A stretch of DNA of 64,000 nucleotides from JBQTHI01 sp052390035 (GCA_052390035.1 JBQTHI010000012.1:14744-78743); one strand, 5' to 3'; counted from the stretch's first letter, positions 1 to 8,648 are shown. Translations and numbers: made by a program. The notes: a model not told the origin generated them from the sequence alone.

Positions 1-635
1 TCGATCAATGCCTCCCGGGTCGAGTCCACCAGGTCGCTGACCTCTTCTGGGTATTCGTCGCTAACTGCGCCCACCTTGGCATCGGCGCCATAAAGGAATG
101 CCTTGCCAGACACCACCCGCACCATTCCCCGCAGACCTGCTTCGGAACCAATCGGTACCTGCACGGGGGCAATTCGCTTGCCAAATACCTCACGCAGCTG
201 GGCCAGCACCCGTCCGAAGGACGATCTCTCCCGATCAAGCTTGGTGATCATTACCGCTCGGGGTATGCCTTCTTCCTCGGCTGCTCGCCACAAGATTTCG
301 GTCTGTACCTCCACGCCGTCCACTCCCGACACGACGAATAGCGCGAGATCGACGGCTCGCAGGGCAGCGCGAGCGTCACCGGCGAAATCGAGATAGCCAG
401 GGGTATCGATGAGGTTGAGGCGGTGTCCCATCCACTCGACCGGTGCCAGCGCCAACCCCAATGAGATCTTGCGTTCGTGCTCCTCGGGCTCAAAATCGAG
501 AATCGTCGTACCGTGATCAACCGAGCCCTGGCGGGTGGTGGCGCCGGAAACGTACAAGAGGGCTTCAGCCAGCGAAGTCTTGCCGCTTCCTCCGTGGCCC
601 ACCAGGGCCACGTTGCGGATCTTCTCGGGGACCAC
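1..635 (-). CDS. Elongation factor G-like GTPase (EF-G2 type), 3' end cut by window
   Basis: The minus strand reads open from a GTG at 635 to the window edge, giving 211 codons of N-terminal GTPase domain. The P-loop is GHGGSGKT (residues 13-20), the switch II element is DTPGY (77-81), and the base-recognition motif is TKLD (131-134) instead of the classical NKxD. This P-loop form is typical of the EF-G-like paralogue of actinobacteria (EF-G2, FusA2), not of the main EF-G, whose loop is AHIDAGKT-like. The real ribosomal role of EF-G2 is unsettled. A GGAGG ribosome site lies 5 bases before the GTG. The gene is divergent from the phospholipid genes. The C-terminal domains lie outside the window. 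Confidence 0.85.
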   Translation of the reverse strand, partial: MVPEKIRNVALVGHGGSGKTSLAEALLYVSGATTRQGSVDHGTTILDFEPEEHERKISLGLALAPVEWMGHRLNLIDTPGYLDFAGDARAALRAVDLALFVVSGVDGVEVQTEILWRAAEEEGIPRAVMITKLDRERSSFGRVLAQLREVFGKRIAPVQVPIGSEAGLRGMVRVVSGKAFLYGADAKVGAVSDEYPEEVSDLVDSTREALI

Positions 636-660
636 AGCACCTCCAGGAGCAGGGCGGACG

Positions 661-666
661 ATCTTA
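661..666 (-). promoter_or_regulatory. -10 box (TAAGAT) for the EF-G2-like gene
   Basis: TAAGAT on the minus strand lies 25 bases before the GTG start, leaving room for a short leader that carries the GGAGG ribosome site. No convincing -35 hexamer is visible. The same -10 sequence recurs before infC. Confidence 0.4.
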
Positions 667-697
667 GTGACGGGCGTTTTCGGTGGGATCGGTCGGC

Positions 698-703
698 TAC
701 ATT
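698..703 (+). promoter_or_regulatory. -10 box (TACATT), predicted leaderless start of pgsA
   Basis: TACATT lies 8 bases before the GTG at 712. Transcription would begin at or next to the start codon, so the mRNA would be leaderless. No -35 box is evident. Confidence 0.45.
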
Positions 704-711
704 GCAAGGCG

Positions 712-1281
712 GTGATCGATCTCCGGGTACGGCCCCATTTGCAGTGGGTGCTTCAGCCGATTGGGCGAGCCCTGGCCGGCGTTGGCGTGACACCGCAGTT
801 CATGACCCTGCTCGGTTTGCTCGTAACGATTACCGGCGCAGTGATGATCGGAGCCGGCATCTTGATGGGAGGAGCGATCGTCGCCCTGGTCGGATCGGCC
901 CTCGACGGGCTCGATGGCTCGGTGGCGAGGGCGGCCGGGACCGAATCGGCTCGTGGAGCGCTGCTCGACGCAGCCGCCGATCGCATCGGCGAGATCTCGG
1001 TGTTTGCCGGGTTGGCGGCGGCATTCGCCTCCCAGTCCCGCCTGCTGTTGCTAATTGTCTTCGCGCTGGGGGGCTCAATGCTCGTCCCCTATCTCCGAGC
1101 CAAAGCCGAGGCATCCGGGCTCGACGGCCGGGGAGGAATGATGGGACGAGCCGAGCGGGTGCTCTTTTTCACCCTCGGACTCATGCTTGGCCAGGTCGAA
1201 CCAATGTTATGGATACTGACGGTGGCCACCTGGGCAACCGTGGCCTGGCGGTTTCTCCTCACCTATCGCCAACTCAGATGA
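712..1281 (+). CDS. pgsA: Phosphatidylinositol phosphate synthase (CDP-alcohol phosphatidyltransferase)
   Basis: This 189-residue membrane protein joins CDP-diacylglycerol to inositol phosphate, the first step toward phosphatidylinositol and its mannosides. The full CDP-alcohol signature is present, D-x2-DG-x2-AR-x8-G-x3-D-x3-D, with metal-binding aspartates at residues 65, 68, 86 and 90. A downstream stretch RAKAEASGL followed by RAERV closely resembles the inositol-phosphate-binding part of mycobacterial PgsA1, which favours the inositol enzyme over a glycerol-phosphate one. GTG 712 is the only sensible start; an upstream extension would run antisense into the EF-G2 gene. The gene overlaps patA by an ATGA and heads a lipid operon. 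Confidence 0.88.
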   Translation: MIDLRVRPHLQWVLQPIGRALAGVGVTPQFMTLLGLLVTITGAVMIGAGILMGGAIVALVGSALDGLDGSVARAAGTESARGALLDAAADRIGEISVFAGLAAAFASQSRLLLLIVFALGGSMLVPYLRAKAEASGLDGRGGMMGRAERVLFFTLGLMLGQVEPMLWILTVATWATVAWRFLLTYRQLR

Positions 1282-2159
1282 GGCAAATCGCCTCGTATTG
1301 GCTGCTCCGCGCCCTGGCGGGGTTAGTGAGTCTGATCCCTTCACGGTTGGTCCGCTCCCTCGGCACGGCCGGAGGCAGCCTCTGGTATCTGTTCGGGGGC
1401 CGGCGCCGGGTGATGGCCCGCCGCCACATGCGCCGGGTGCTCGGACCCGGCGCCGAGGTTGATCGGGCCGCCCGCGAGGTTTTTCGTTCGTACGGCCGCT
1501 ACTGGGCGGAGACCCTCTGGGTTCGTCCCCGGCGGGTGGCAGAGCTGGACGCCGGGTTGCAGATAACCGGGCTGGAACATCTCGAGAAAGCCGCGGTGGC
1601 CGGAACCGGCGTGGTGCTCGCGCTTCCCCATATGGGGAACTGGGAGCCGGCAGCGCTGGCCGGGCGGCGGGCAGGTATCGAAATCGTCGCGGTCGCCGAG
1701 CGCCTCCCCAACCGCCGTTTCACGGCCTGGTTCACAGAATTGCGCGCCCAATTCGGAATCACCATTGTCCTGGCCGGGAAAGGTGCGATGCGCCGGATTG
1801 AAGACCGAGTCCGGCGGGGCGCAGCGGTTGCCCTGTTGTGCGATCGGGATCTCTCCGGGCGGGGAGTTTCCGTCCAGTTCTTCGGGGAGGAAACCACCAT
1901 TCCCATCGGTCCGGCGGCGCTGGCACTTCGCGCGTCCGTGCCGCTTCTTCTGGTGGGCTGTTATTTCACTCCGAGTGGCCATCGCTTGGTTATCGAGGAG
2001 ATCGAGCTTTCGCACGACCCGAATGTCGCCCAGGTGACCCAGCAGATCGCCCTTGGCCTCGAGAAGGTCATTTCGGTAGCGCCCGAGCAATGGCATCTGC
2101 TTCAGCCCAATTGGCCCTCGGATCGCGCCGTTGCGGAGTTCGGGGGTAGCTCCGGATGA
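1278..2159 (+). CDS. patA: Phosphatidylinositol mannoside acyltransferase (LpxL/HtrB family)
   Basis: This 293-residue protein belongs to the lysophospholipid/lipid A acyltransferase family. In mycobacteria the equivalent enzyme, PatA, acylates the mannose of PIM1 or PIM2 on the inner face of the membrane. The catalytic HX4E motif is visible as HMGNWE at residues 118-123, and an N-terminal hydrophobic segment anchors it to the membrane. The order pgsA-patA-pimA is the same as in mycobacteria and is the main reason for assigning PIM rather than lipid A as substrate. The ATG overlaps the pgsA stop (ATGA). The frame stays open upstream to about 477, but that stretch lies antisense to the EF-G2 gene and in another frame of pgsA, so it is not used. 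Confidence 0.85.
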   Translation: MRQIASYWLLRALAGLVSLIPSRLVRSLGTAGGSLWYLFGGRRRVMARRHMRRVLGPGAEVDRAAREVFRSYGRYWAETLWVRPRRVAELDAGLQITGLEHLEKAAVAGTGVVLALPHMGNWEPAALAGRRAGIEIVAVAERLPNRRFTAWFTELRAQFGITIVLAGKGAMRRIEDRVRRGAAVALLCDRDLSGRGVSVQFFGEETTIPIGPAALALRASVPLLLVGCYFTPSGHRLVIEEIELSHDPNVAQVTQQIALGLEKVISVAPEQWHLLQPNWPSDRAVAEFGGSSG

Positions 2160-2166
2160 GGGGCCG

Positions 2167-3195
2167 ATGAGAGTCGGTCTGGTCAGCCCCTACGACCTAA
2201 GGCGTGTCGGGGGAGTGCAGAATCAAGTGCTCGAGTTGCGCCGCCTGCTAACCGCCGCCGGAACCGAGGTCCGTTTGATCGGACCGGGAGCCGAAGATTT
2301 AGGTGGGGTCGGAGTGGGCAAAGTGCGAACCGTTACAGCCAACCGGTCGGTGGTCCCTCTGGTCGTTGAGCCCGGCGCATGGGGGAGGGTCAGGAAGTCG
2401 CTGGAGGAAGTCGATCTTGTCCACGTTCATGAGCCGCTGATGCCGCTGGTAGGGCTGGCGGCGCTCTCGGCAGCGCCGGCCACAGTGGCCACCTTCCATG
2501 CCCAACCTCCTCGGTGGGTGGAGCTTTTCTACCGAACCTTGCCCCGCCGTCTCATGCGTGGTGTCGGGCTGACCGCGGTCAGTCCATTGGCCGCAGGCGC
2601 CGCCTCTCGCTTCGGGCCGATCACGCTCATCCCCAACGGCATCGACACCTCGTTCTTCAGGACAGGGGTGCAACGCCATCCGGGGCGGGTGGTGTTTGTA
2701 GGCCGCGACGAGCCTCGCAAAGGGCGGGCGATCCTTCTTGCCGCTTGGAAGCTCCAACGGGGTCGGGATCCCGATGCCGAGTTGGTTGTCATCGGGCCCG
2801 AGGGCCCGGCCGCAAGAGGAGTCACTTACGCCGGGGCGGTGACCGATGAGGAGAAGAGCCGATTGCTCCAGAGCGCATCGATCTTGGTGGCGCCGAACCT
2901 GGGCGGTGAGAGCTTCGGATTGGTCGTGCTGGAGGCGATGGCGTCGGGGTGCGCAGTAATCGCCTCGGATCTGGCGGCCTTTCGCTGGGTCACGGCCGGC
3001 ACCGCGTTGCTGTGCCCACCGGGACGGCCCGATGTCCTGGCAGCCCTCCTGGCCGATCTGCTGAGGAACCCGGCAGAGATTGCCCAGATAGGCCGCCGGG
3101 GCAGGGCGCGCGCCGTCACCTTCGACTGGGCAGCTGTGATCCCGCAGTATGTGGCGGCCTACCGGAGGGTAAGTGGCATGTCGGCGCCCCGGTAG
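2167..3195 (+). CDS. pimA: Phosphatidylinositol alpha-mannosyltransferase (GT4)
   Basis: This 342-residue GT-B glycosyltransferase is predicted to transfer the first mannose from GDP-mannose to phosphatidylinositol. The N-terminus (MRVGLVSPYD followed by GGVQ at 15-18) matches mycobacterial PimA, and the GT4 EX7E motif is E248 to E256 within GGESFGLVVLEAMASG. The ATG sits after a GAGGGG ribosome site formed at the end of patA. Together with pgsA and patA it gives the start of PIM synthesis. The stop codon TAG doubles as the first bases of a -10 box for pdxS. Confidence 0.87.
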   Translation: MRVGLVSPYDLRRVGGVQNQVLELRRLLTAAGTEVRLIGPGAEDLGGVGVGKVRTVTANRSVVPLVVEPGAWGRVRKSLEEVDLVHVHEPLMPLVGLAALSAAPATVATFHAQPPRWVELFYRTLPRRLMRGVGLTAVSPLAAGAASRFGPITLIPNGIDTSFFRTGVQRHPGRVVFVGRDEPRKGRAILLAAWKLQRGRDPDAELVVIGPEGPAARGVTYAGAVTDEEKSRLLQSASILVAPNLGGESFGLVVLEAMASGCAVIASDLAAFRWVTAGTALLCPPGRPDVLAALLADLLRNPAEIAQIGRRGRARAVTFDWAAVIPQYVAAYRRVSGMSAPR

Positions 3196-3198
3196 CAT
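3193..3198 (+). promoter_or_regulatory. -10 box (TAGCAT) for pdxS, fused to the pimA stop codon
   Basis: TAGCAT begins with the pimA stop TAG. Transcription starting about 7 bases later gives a short leader that includes the AAGGAG ribosome site at 3211-3216. Confidence 0.4.
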
Positions 3199-3222
3199 TA
3201 AACCTTGGACAAGGAGCAGCAT

Positions 3223-4104
3223 GTGGAGATAGGCACAAGTCGGGTCAAACGCGGCCTGGCGGAGATGCTCAAAGGCGGCGTGATCATGGATGTGGTCACC
3301 GCCGAGCAGGCCAAAATCGCCGAAGATGCGGGGGCAGTGGCGGTCATGGCTCTCGAGCGAGTTCCGGCCGATATCCGCCGGTCGGGTGGGGTGGCGAGGA
3401 TGGCCGATCCCCAGAAGATCGAAGAGATCCAGGCGGCGGTGAGCATCCCGGTCATGGCCAAATGCCGGATCGGGCATTTCCTCGAGGCCCGCGTCCTGGA
3501 AGCGCTCAACGTCGACTACATCGATGAGTCGGAGGTGTTGACCCCCGCAGACAACGAGAATCATGTCGACAAGTGGTCATTCACCACTCCCTTCGTCTGC
3601 GGCGCTCGCAATCTCGGTGAGGCCCTGAGGAGGATCGGAGAGGGCGCCGCCATGATTCGCACCAAAGGGGAGGCCGGTACCGGCAATATCGTCGAGGCGG
3701 TAACCCACATGCGCAGCCTTACGAATGAGATCCGCCGGCTCACCCAGCTTGGCCCCGAGCAGCTCATGGCTGCCGCCCGCGACCTCGCCGCGCCCTATGA
3801 CCTCGTCGAGGAAGTGCGCTCGTCGGGCAGGCTGCCCGTAGTCAATTTCGCCGCCGGCGGCATCGCCACTCCGGCCGATGCCGCTCTCATGATGGCGCTC
3901 GGGTGTGATGGGGTCTTCGTCGGCTCTGGGATCTTCAAGAGTTCGGATCCGGCCGGCTATGCCAAGGCGATCGTGGAGGCGACCACGTTCTTCTCCGAGC
4001 CGGACGTCGTCGCCAAGGTGTCGCGTGGCTTGGGCGGGGCGATGCCGGGGATTGAGATCGACAAGATCCCGGCGGGTGAGAAGCTGGCGGAGCGAGGCTG
4101 GTGA
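3223..4104 (+). CDS. pdxS: Pyridoxal 5'-phosphate synthase, synthase subunit PdxS
   Basis: PdxS makes pyridoxal phosphate from ribose 5-phosphate, glyceraldehyde 3-phosphate and ammonia supplied by PdxT. It is a 293-residue TIM barrel. The two essential lysines are K80 (VMAKCRIGHF) and K148 (RTKGEAGTGN), one residue off the Bacillus numbering. GTG 3223 is chosen because AAGGAG (3211-3216) lies 6 bases before it; the in-frame TTG at 3205 lies upstream of that ribosome site and would add a tail not seen in the family. pdxT follows after 4 bases. Confidence 0.95.
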   Translation: MEIGTSRVKRGLAEMLKGGVIMDVVTAEQAKIAEDAGAVAVMALERVPADIRRSGGVARMADPQKIEEIQAAVSIPVMAKCRIGHFLEARVLEALNVDYIDESEVLTPADNENHVDKWSFTTPFVCGARNLGEALRRIGEGAAMIRTKGEAGTGNIVEAVTHMRSLTNEIRRLTQLGPEQLMAAARDLAAPYDLVEEVRSSGRLPVVNFAAGGIATPADAALMMALGCDGVFVGSGIFKSSDPAGYAKAIVEATTFFSEPDVVAKVSRGLGGAMPGIEIDKIPAGEKLAERGW

Positions 4105-4108
4105 AGCG

Positions 4109-4672
4109 ATGCCGGTGGTCGGGGTGCTCGCCCTCCAGGGCGACTTTCGGGAGCATCTTGCCAGTCTGACCGATTGTGGCGTCGAGGGGCTTGCGGTCCG
4201 CACCCCGGCGCAGGTCGACGACGTTGACGCCCTGATCATTCCCGGCGGGGAATCGACCACTATCGGCACACTGGCGGAGAGGTTTGGTCTGGTCAAGCCG
4301 TTACAGGCCAGGATCGAAGCGGGTATGCCCGTGTTCGGGACCTGCGCAGGCATGATCCTTCTAAGCGCAGGGGTGACCGAAGGTGATCAGGTATTGCTGG
4401 GTGCCCTCGACGTGGTGGTCGAGCGGAATGCCTTCGGCCGGCAGAATGAATCGTTCGAAGCCGATCTCGAAATCACCGGGTTGGACCGGCCATTCCCCGG
4501 CGTCTTCATTCGGGCGCCATGGGTGGCGAAGGTGGGAGCTCCGGTCGAGGTCCTCGCTACGATCGCACAACATCCAGTGATGGTTCGCCAGGGTGTGATT
4601 CTGGCGACCTCGTTTCACCCTGAGCTGACCGGCGACCGGAGAATCCACCAGATGCTGGTGAATCAGCTCTAG
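4109..4672 (+). CDS. pdxT: Pyridoxal 5'-phosphate synthase, glutaminase subunit PdxT
   Basis: PdxT hydrolyses glutamine and channels ammonia to PdxS. The 187-residue product has the class I glutaminase triad: C79 in GTCAGM, H170 and E172 in SFHPEL. The oxyanion-loop motif PGGEST is at 45-50. It sits 4 bases after pdxS, so the two subunits are cotranslated. Length is normal for the family. Confidence 0.95.
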   Translation: MPVVGVLALQGDFREHLASLTDCGVEGLAVRTPAQVDDVDALIIPGGESTTIGTLAERFGLVKPLQARIEAGMPVFGTCAGMILLSAGVTEGDQVLLGALDVVVERNAFGRQNESFEADLEITGLDRPFPGVFIRAPWVAKVGAPVEVLATIAQHPVMVRQGVILATSFHPELTGDRRIHQMLVNQL

Positions 4673-4688
4673 CTGGCAGAGGCCAATG

Positions 4689-5432
4689 ATGTCCGGACAT
4701 TCGAAGTGGGCGACGATCAAGCGGAAGAAGGCCGCCAACGATTCGCGCCGCGGAAAGCTCTTCGCCAAACTGATCAGAGCCGTCGAGGTGGCGGCGCGGG
4801 CTGGCGGAGGCGACATTGCCGGCAACGCCACTCTGGCTGCTGCGGTCGCCAAGGCTCGATCAAACGCGGTGCCGATGGACAACATCGAGCGAGCAATCCA
4901 TCGGGCGGTGGGCGGGGGTGACACCGCCTCCTACGACGAGATCTGGTACGAAGGTTATGCGGCCGGGGGGGTGGCGTTGATGGTCCAGGTCCTGACCGAC
5001 AATCGGAATCGGGCGGCGTCGGAGGTCCGTGCCACTTTCACGCGCAATCACGGCAACCTGGGAGAGCCGGGATCGGTGGCCTACCTGTTCGACAGAAAGG
5101 GATACATCGAGGTGGCGGCGAGCGAAGATGAGGCTCTGATCGCCGCCCTGGATGCCGGGGCTGAAGATGTCCGTCCCGGTGTGGACGGAGTCGAAGTCAT
5201 CACCCGACCTACTCAGTTGGTCGCCGTCCAGAGGTCCCTGGAAGCCGCAGGTCTCAAGATCTTGGCCGCCGAGTTGACCCACGAACCACGCACCTCCGTG
5301 GAGGTTGATGCGACCAATGCCGGCAAAGTGTTGCGGCTGATCGACGCTCTGGAGGATCTGGACGACGTTCAGGCCGTGTACGGCAATTATGAAATCTCCG
5401 ACCGGTTGATGGTTGAGCTGGCGGGTGACTGA
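4689..5432 (+). CDS. YebC/TACO1-family regulatory or translation factor
   Basis: This 247-residue protein starts with MSGHSKWATIKRKKAANDSRRGKLF, the hallmark of the YebC/PmpR/TACO1 family. Members have been described as DNA-binding regulators, including near ruv genes, and more recently as factors that help translation of difficult peptide stretches. Two tandem ATG codons occur (4686 and 4689); the second gives the usual N-terminus. It lies directly upstream of ruvC, as in many bacteria. Confidence 0.92.
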   Translation: MSGHSKWATIKRKKAANDSRRGKLFAKLIRAVEVAARAGGGDIAGNATLAAAVAKARSNAVPMDNIERAIHRAVGGGDTASYDEIWYEGYAAGGVALMVQVLTDNRNRAASEVRATFTRNHGNLGEPGSVAYLFDRKGYIEVAASEDEALIAALDAGAEDVRPGVDGVEVITRPTQLVAVQRSLEAAGLKILAAELTHEPRTSVEVDATNAGKVLRLIDALEDLDDVQAVYGNYEISDRLMVELAGD

Positions 5433-5490
5433 GCCGGCTATTGCTGAGCCGGCTGGGGGGTGAAAGCCAGGGGCTTTCCTTCAACGCGGG

Positions 5491-5496
5491 TAACCT
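5491..5496 (+). promoter_or_regulatory. -10 box (TAACCT) before ruvC
   Basis: TAACCT lies 11 bases before the ruvC ATG, giving at most a leader of a few bases. The surrounding GGTAACCTGGC is nearly repeated before alaS (22612-22622), also 11 bases from its ATG. Confidence 0.35.
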
Positions 5497-5507
5497 GGCC
5501 CGTACAA

Positions 5508-5996
5508 ATGTTCGTTCTTGGAATAGATCCTGGCCTCACTACCACCGGATACGGTCTGGTGCGTCGCGGCCGCGATTTAGAAGCACTAGGGGCGGGAGTG
5601 ATCAGGACCGATCCCTCCGCCAGCCTTCCCGTCCGGCTTCTCGAACTGCACAGCCAGCTTGCGGCTCTCATCGCCCAACAACGACCGACGGTCATGGCCA
5701 TCGAGCAGACTTTCACCAATCGGAACCGGCAAACCGCCATAGCCGTGGGCAGGGCCGCCGGGGTGGCGATCCTGGCGGCCGCCCAGGCGGCACTTCCGGT
5801 CTACGAGTACGTGCCAACTTTGGTGAAGTCGTCGGTGACCGGCGATGGAGGTGCCGGGAAACAGGCGGTGCAAAAGATGGTTGCGCGGCATCTTGGCCTG
5901 GCGGCGCCGCCTCAACCCGCCGACGCGGCCGATGCCCTGGCGGTGGCCTTGTGCCATTTGCAGGCACTTCGCATCGAAGGGAAAGTCGGGGGATGA
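5508..5996 (+). CDS. ruvC: Holliday junction resolvase RuvC
   Basis: RuvC is the endonuclease that cuts Holliday junctions after RuvAB branch migration. The 162-residue protein carries the RNase H-fold acidic residues: D7 in LGIDPGL, E66 in MAIEQTF, and D139/D142 in PADAADALAVA. ATG 5508 gives the standard MFVLGIDPG start; an earlier in-frame codon at 5460 would add an unrelated tail. The stop overlaps the ruvA start (ATGA). Confidence 0.95.
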   Translation: MFVLGIDPGLTTTGYGLVRRGRDLEALGAGVIRTDPSASLPVRLLELHSQLAALIAQQRPTVMAIEQTFTNRNRQTAIAVGRAAGVAILAAAQAALPVYEYVPTLVKSSVTGDGGAGKQAVQKMVARHLGLAAPPQPADAADALAVALCHLQALRIEGKVGG

Positions 5997-6565
5997 TCGG
6001 AAGGCTGCGCGGAACCCTGGTTGCCCGTTCGCCCGCAGGTGTCACCGTTGACGTCATCGGCGTCGGGTACGAAGTGCAGGTGAGTCCCCGTACCCAGGCC
6101 ACTCTGCCCGGCGTTGGTGATGAGGTGGTGATCCACACTCACCTTCACGGTCGGGAGGATGGATTGACGCTTTATGGATTCGGATCGGAAGTCGAGCGAA
6201 ATCTCTTTCGAGTGCTGATCACCGCCACCGGGGTGGGTCCCAAGCTGGGCTTGGCCATCCTCGGCTCGCTCTCGGTCGTCGAGATCAGGCGAGCCATCGC
6301 CTCGGAGGACGCCGATGTCCTAACGGTGGCGCCGGGGGTCGGGAAACGATTGGCCCAGAAGATCGTGCTCGAACTAAAACCCAAGCTCGAAGACGACGAG
6401 GCCGATGTCCTTGAGTCATCCGGAGCCGGCGGACAGCTGCGCCAGGCCTTGGAGAGCCTTGGCTACAACGCCTCCGAGATCCGACAAGCGGTGGCCGATA
6501 TCGACGGCTTGGCACCAGTTTCCGACCAGCTTCGGGCGGCTCTGCAAGTGTTGGGCAAACGGTGA
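5993..6565 (+). CDS. ruvA: Holliday junction branch migration protein RuvA
   Basis: RuvA is the junction-binding subunit that loads RuvB. The 190-residue protein begins MIGRLRGTLVARSPAGV, and has the helix-hairpin-helix region (GVGPKLGLAILG, and VAPGVGKRLAQKIVLELK) and a C-terminal RuvB-interacting domain. The start ATG overlaps the ruvC stop and is preceded by a GGGGG ribosome site; an earlier in-frame extension lies inside ruvC. The stop overlaps the ruvB GTG. Confidence 0.95.
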   Translation: MIGRLRGTLVARSPAGVTVDVIGVGYEVQVSPRTQATLPGVGDEVVIHTHLHGREDGLTLYGFGSEVERNLFRVLITATGVGPKLGLAILGSLSVVEIRRAIASEDADVLTVAPGVGKRLAQKIVLELKPKLEDDEADVLESSGAGGQLRQALESLGYNASEIRQAVADIDGLAPVSDQLRAALQVLGKR

Positions 6566-7581
6566 TCGGGGTGCGGGAAGACTCGATCCTCAGTGCTGCC
6601 CTGAACGAAGACGATCTCACCTTGCGCCCTCGCCGGCTCGACGAGTTTGTAGGTCAGGGAAAAGTCAAAGAGCGGCTGCGCATATCGATCGAAGCCGCCC
6701 GCACCCAGGGCCGGCCCCTCGACCATGTGCTGCTTTCGGGGCCACCGGGGCTCGGGAAGACGACTCTGGCAGGCATCGTCGCCACCGAGATGAGGGTTGA
6801 CCTGAGGATCACCTCCGGTCCGGCGTTGGAACGACCCGGAGATCTGGCCGCCATCCTTTCCAATCTTGACCAGGGGGCGGTCTTCTTCATCGACGAGATC
6901 CATCGCTTGCCGCGATCCGTGGAAGAGGTGCTGTACCCGGCGATGGAAGACTTCCAGCTGGACATAGTGCTCGGCAAAGGGCCGGCGGCTCAATCGATAC
7001 GGCTCGATCTACCCCACTTCACCTTGGTCGGAGCCACCACCCGAAAAGGCAAAGTGACCGCCCCTCTCCGGGACCGCTTCGGGATCGACGATCGCCTCGA
7101 CTACTACGAGGCTGCAGAACTCGCAGTCATAATTCGCCGGTCTGCTCGGATCCTCGAAGTGAAGGTCGAAGACGATGCTGCCGCCCTCATTGCCGCCCGC
7201 AGCCGGGGCACACCCCGGATCGCCAATCGGCTCCTCGCCCGGGTGAGGGACTTTGCCGTAGCAAGGGCCGATGGGCTGGTCGACATCAGCACCGCCGAGG
7301 AAGGTCTCCACACCTATGAGATCGACCACCTCGGCCTCGACAAGGTCGATCGAGCGATCCTGGAGGCGGTCATCTACAAGTTCGGCGGTGGTCCGGTTGG
7401 GCTGTCGACGCTTGCTATTGCCGTCGGGGAAGAAACCGAGACCGTCGAGGATGCCTACGAACCTTTCCTCCTTCAGATTGGCCTGTTGCAACGCACCCCG
7501 CGAGGGCGGATGGCCACCGAACAGGCCTATCGCCACCTTGGAGTGGCACCTCCCGAATCGGGCCAGCCCCGTCTCCTTTGA
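6562..7581 (+). CDS. ruvB: Holliday junction branch migration helicase RuvB
   Basis: RuvB is the AAA+ motor of branch migration. The 339-residue protein has Walker A GPPGLGKT at residues 60-67, Walker B FIDEIH ending near 114, and sensor 1/arginine-finger region GATTRKGKVTAPLRDRFG. The C-terminal winged helix ends in the usual ..TPRGRMATEQAYRHLG. The GTG start overlaps the ruvA stop by 4 bases, completing a tightly coupled ruvCAB set. Confidence 0.96.
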   Translation: MIGVREDSILSAALNEDDLTLRPRRLDEFVGQGKVKERLRISIEAARTQGRPLDHVLLSGPPGLGKTTLAGIVATEMRVDLRITSGPALERPGDLAAILSNLDQGAVFFIDEIHRLPRSVEEVLYPAMEDFQLDIVLGKGPAAQSIRLDLPHFTLVGATTRKGKVTAPLRDRFGIDDRLDYYEAAELAVIIRRSARILEVKVEDDAAALIAARSRGTPRIANRLLARVRDFAVARADGLVDISTAEEGLHTYEIDHLGLDKVDRAILEAVIYKFGGGPVGLSTLAIAVGEETETVEDAYEPFLLQIGLLQRTPRGRMATEQAYRHLGVAPPESGQPRLL

Positions 7582-7604
7582 CGCCTACCTAAGGTTCGGT
7601 AGGG

Positions 7605-8648
7605 GTGAAGGCCCCCACAATCGAGCGAAGTTCGACCGCAGTGTTTACCTCCGAGTTTGATTTCTCGCTGCCTGAGGGGCGAATCGGACAACAACCGGTC
7701 GAGCCGCGCCATGCATCGGCCTTGCTCGACACCCGCGACCTGACCGACCACCGATTCCTTGACCTGCCCGGATTGCTCAAGACCGGAGATCTCGTGGTGG
7801 TTAATGGGACCCGGGTCCGAGCGGCGAGATTGCTCGGTTCCAACGCCCGCGGCACCAGCGTCGAAGCGCTGCTCTTGCGGCGCCGAGACACCGACTGGGA
7901 GGCGTTGGTGCGGCCCGCCCGTCGCCTTCGAACCGGTGACGAGCTGTCGTTTGGCCCGATCGGGGGCGTTGTGGTCGAACCACCCCGGAATGGGGTGGCC
8001 ATTCTGCGGCTGAAATCGACCGAAGGTCTCGAGGCGGCTCTCGAGAGGTGGGGAAAGGTGCCGCTCCCTCCGTACATCCGCACCGAGCTGGCCGATCCCA
8101 CTCGCTACCAAACCATGTTCGCCACCGAGGTCGGGTCGGCTGCCGCACCGACCGCCGCCCTCCATTTCACCGAGGCTGTGGCCGGAGGATTGGCAGCCCG
8201 GGGCATAGAACTCGCCAGTGTCTTGCTTCACATTGGCCTCGATACCTTTCGTCCGATCGTCACCGAAGAGATAGCCGACCATCAGATCCACACCGAGGAG
8301 TACAACGTTCCCGCCTCCACCGTCAGGGCGGTCGATCGCTGCCGGCAACGCCGCGGCCGAATCGTGGCCGTGGGGACGACGGTGGTCAGGGCTCTCGAAA
8401 CTGCTGGGGCCGATGGTGGGATGCGACCAGGCTCCGGCATCACCGGTCTCTACATCACCCCAGGATTCGAGTTCAACGTCGTCGATTTGCTGGTCACCAA
8501 CTTTCACCTTCCCCGCACCTCTCTCCTGGTCCTTCTGGCCGGGTTCATGGGGGACGGTTGGCGTCTGGCCTACCAGACCGCCCTCGATCGCGGCTATCGG
8601 TTCGGATCCTTTGGCGATTCCATGCTGGCCGACGGGAGTCGTCGCTGA
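7605..8648 (+). CDS. queA: S-adenosylmethionine:tRNA ribosyltransferase-isomerase
   Basis: QueA transfers the ribosyl part of S-adenosylmethionine to preQ1 in tRNA to make epoxyqueuosine. The 347-residue frame covers the whole family length, with SEFDFSLPEGRIGQ near the N-terminus and GGMRPGSGITGLYITPGFEFNVVDLLVTNFHLPRTSLLVLLAGFMG-type C-terminal core. GTG 7605 is used, 9 bases after a possible -10 box (TAAGGT, 7590-7595); GTG 7641 is a shorter option that starts right at the conserved region. The stop overlaps the tgt start. Confidence 0.93.
   Translation: MKAPTIERSSTAVFTSEFDFSLPEGRIGQQPVEPRHASALLDTRDLTDHRFLDLPGLLKTGDLVVVNGTRVRAARLLGSNARGTSVEALLLRRRDTDWEALVRPARRLRTGDELSFGPIGGVVVEPPRNGVAILRLKSTEGLEAALERWGKVPLPPYIRTELADPTRYQTMFATEVGSAAAPTAALHFTEAVAGGLAARGIELASVLLHIGLDTFRPIVTEEIADHQIHTEEYNVPASTVRAVDRCRQRRGRIVAVGTTVVRALETAGADGGMRPGSGITGLYITPGFEFNVVDLLVTNFHLPRTSLLVLLAGFMGDGWRLAYQTALDRGYRFGSFGDSMLADGSRR

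Noticed and set aside
477..1277. Open reading frame extending patA far upstream
   Set aside because: It runs antisense to the EF-G2 gene and through pgsA in another frame; it has no family similarity before 1278.
3205..3222. TTG 3205 as the pdxS start
   Set aside because: It lies upstream of the AAGGAG ribosome site and would add a non-conserved tail; GTG 3223 fits spacing and family length.
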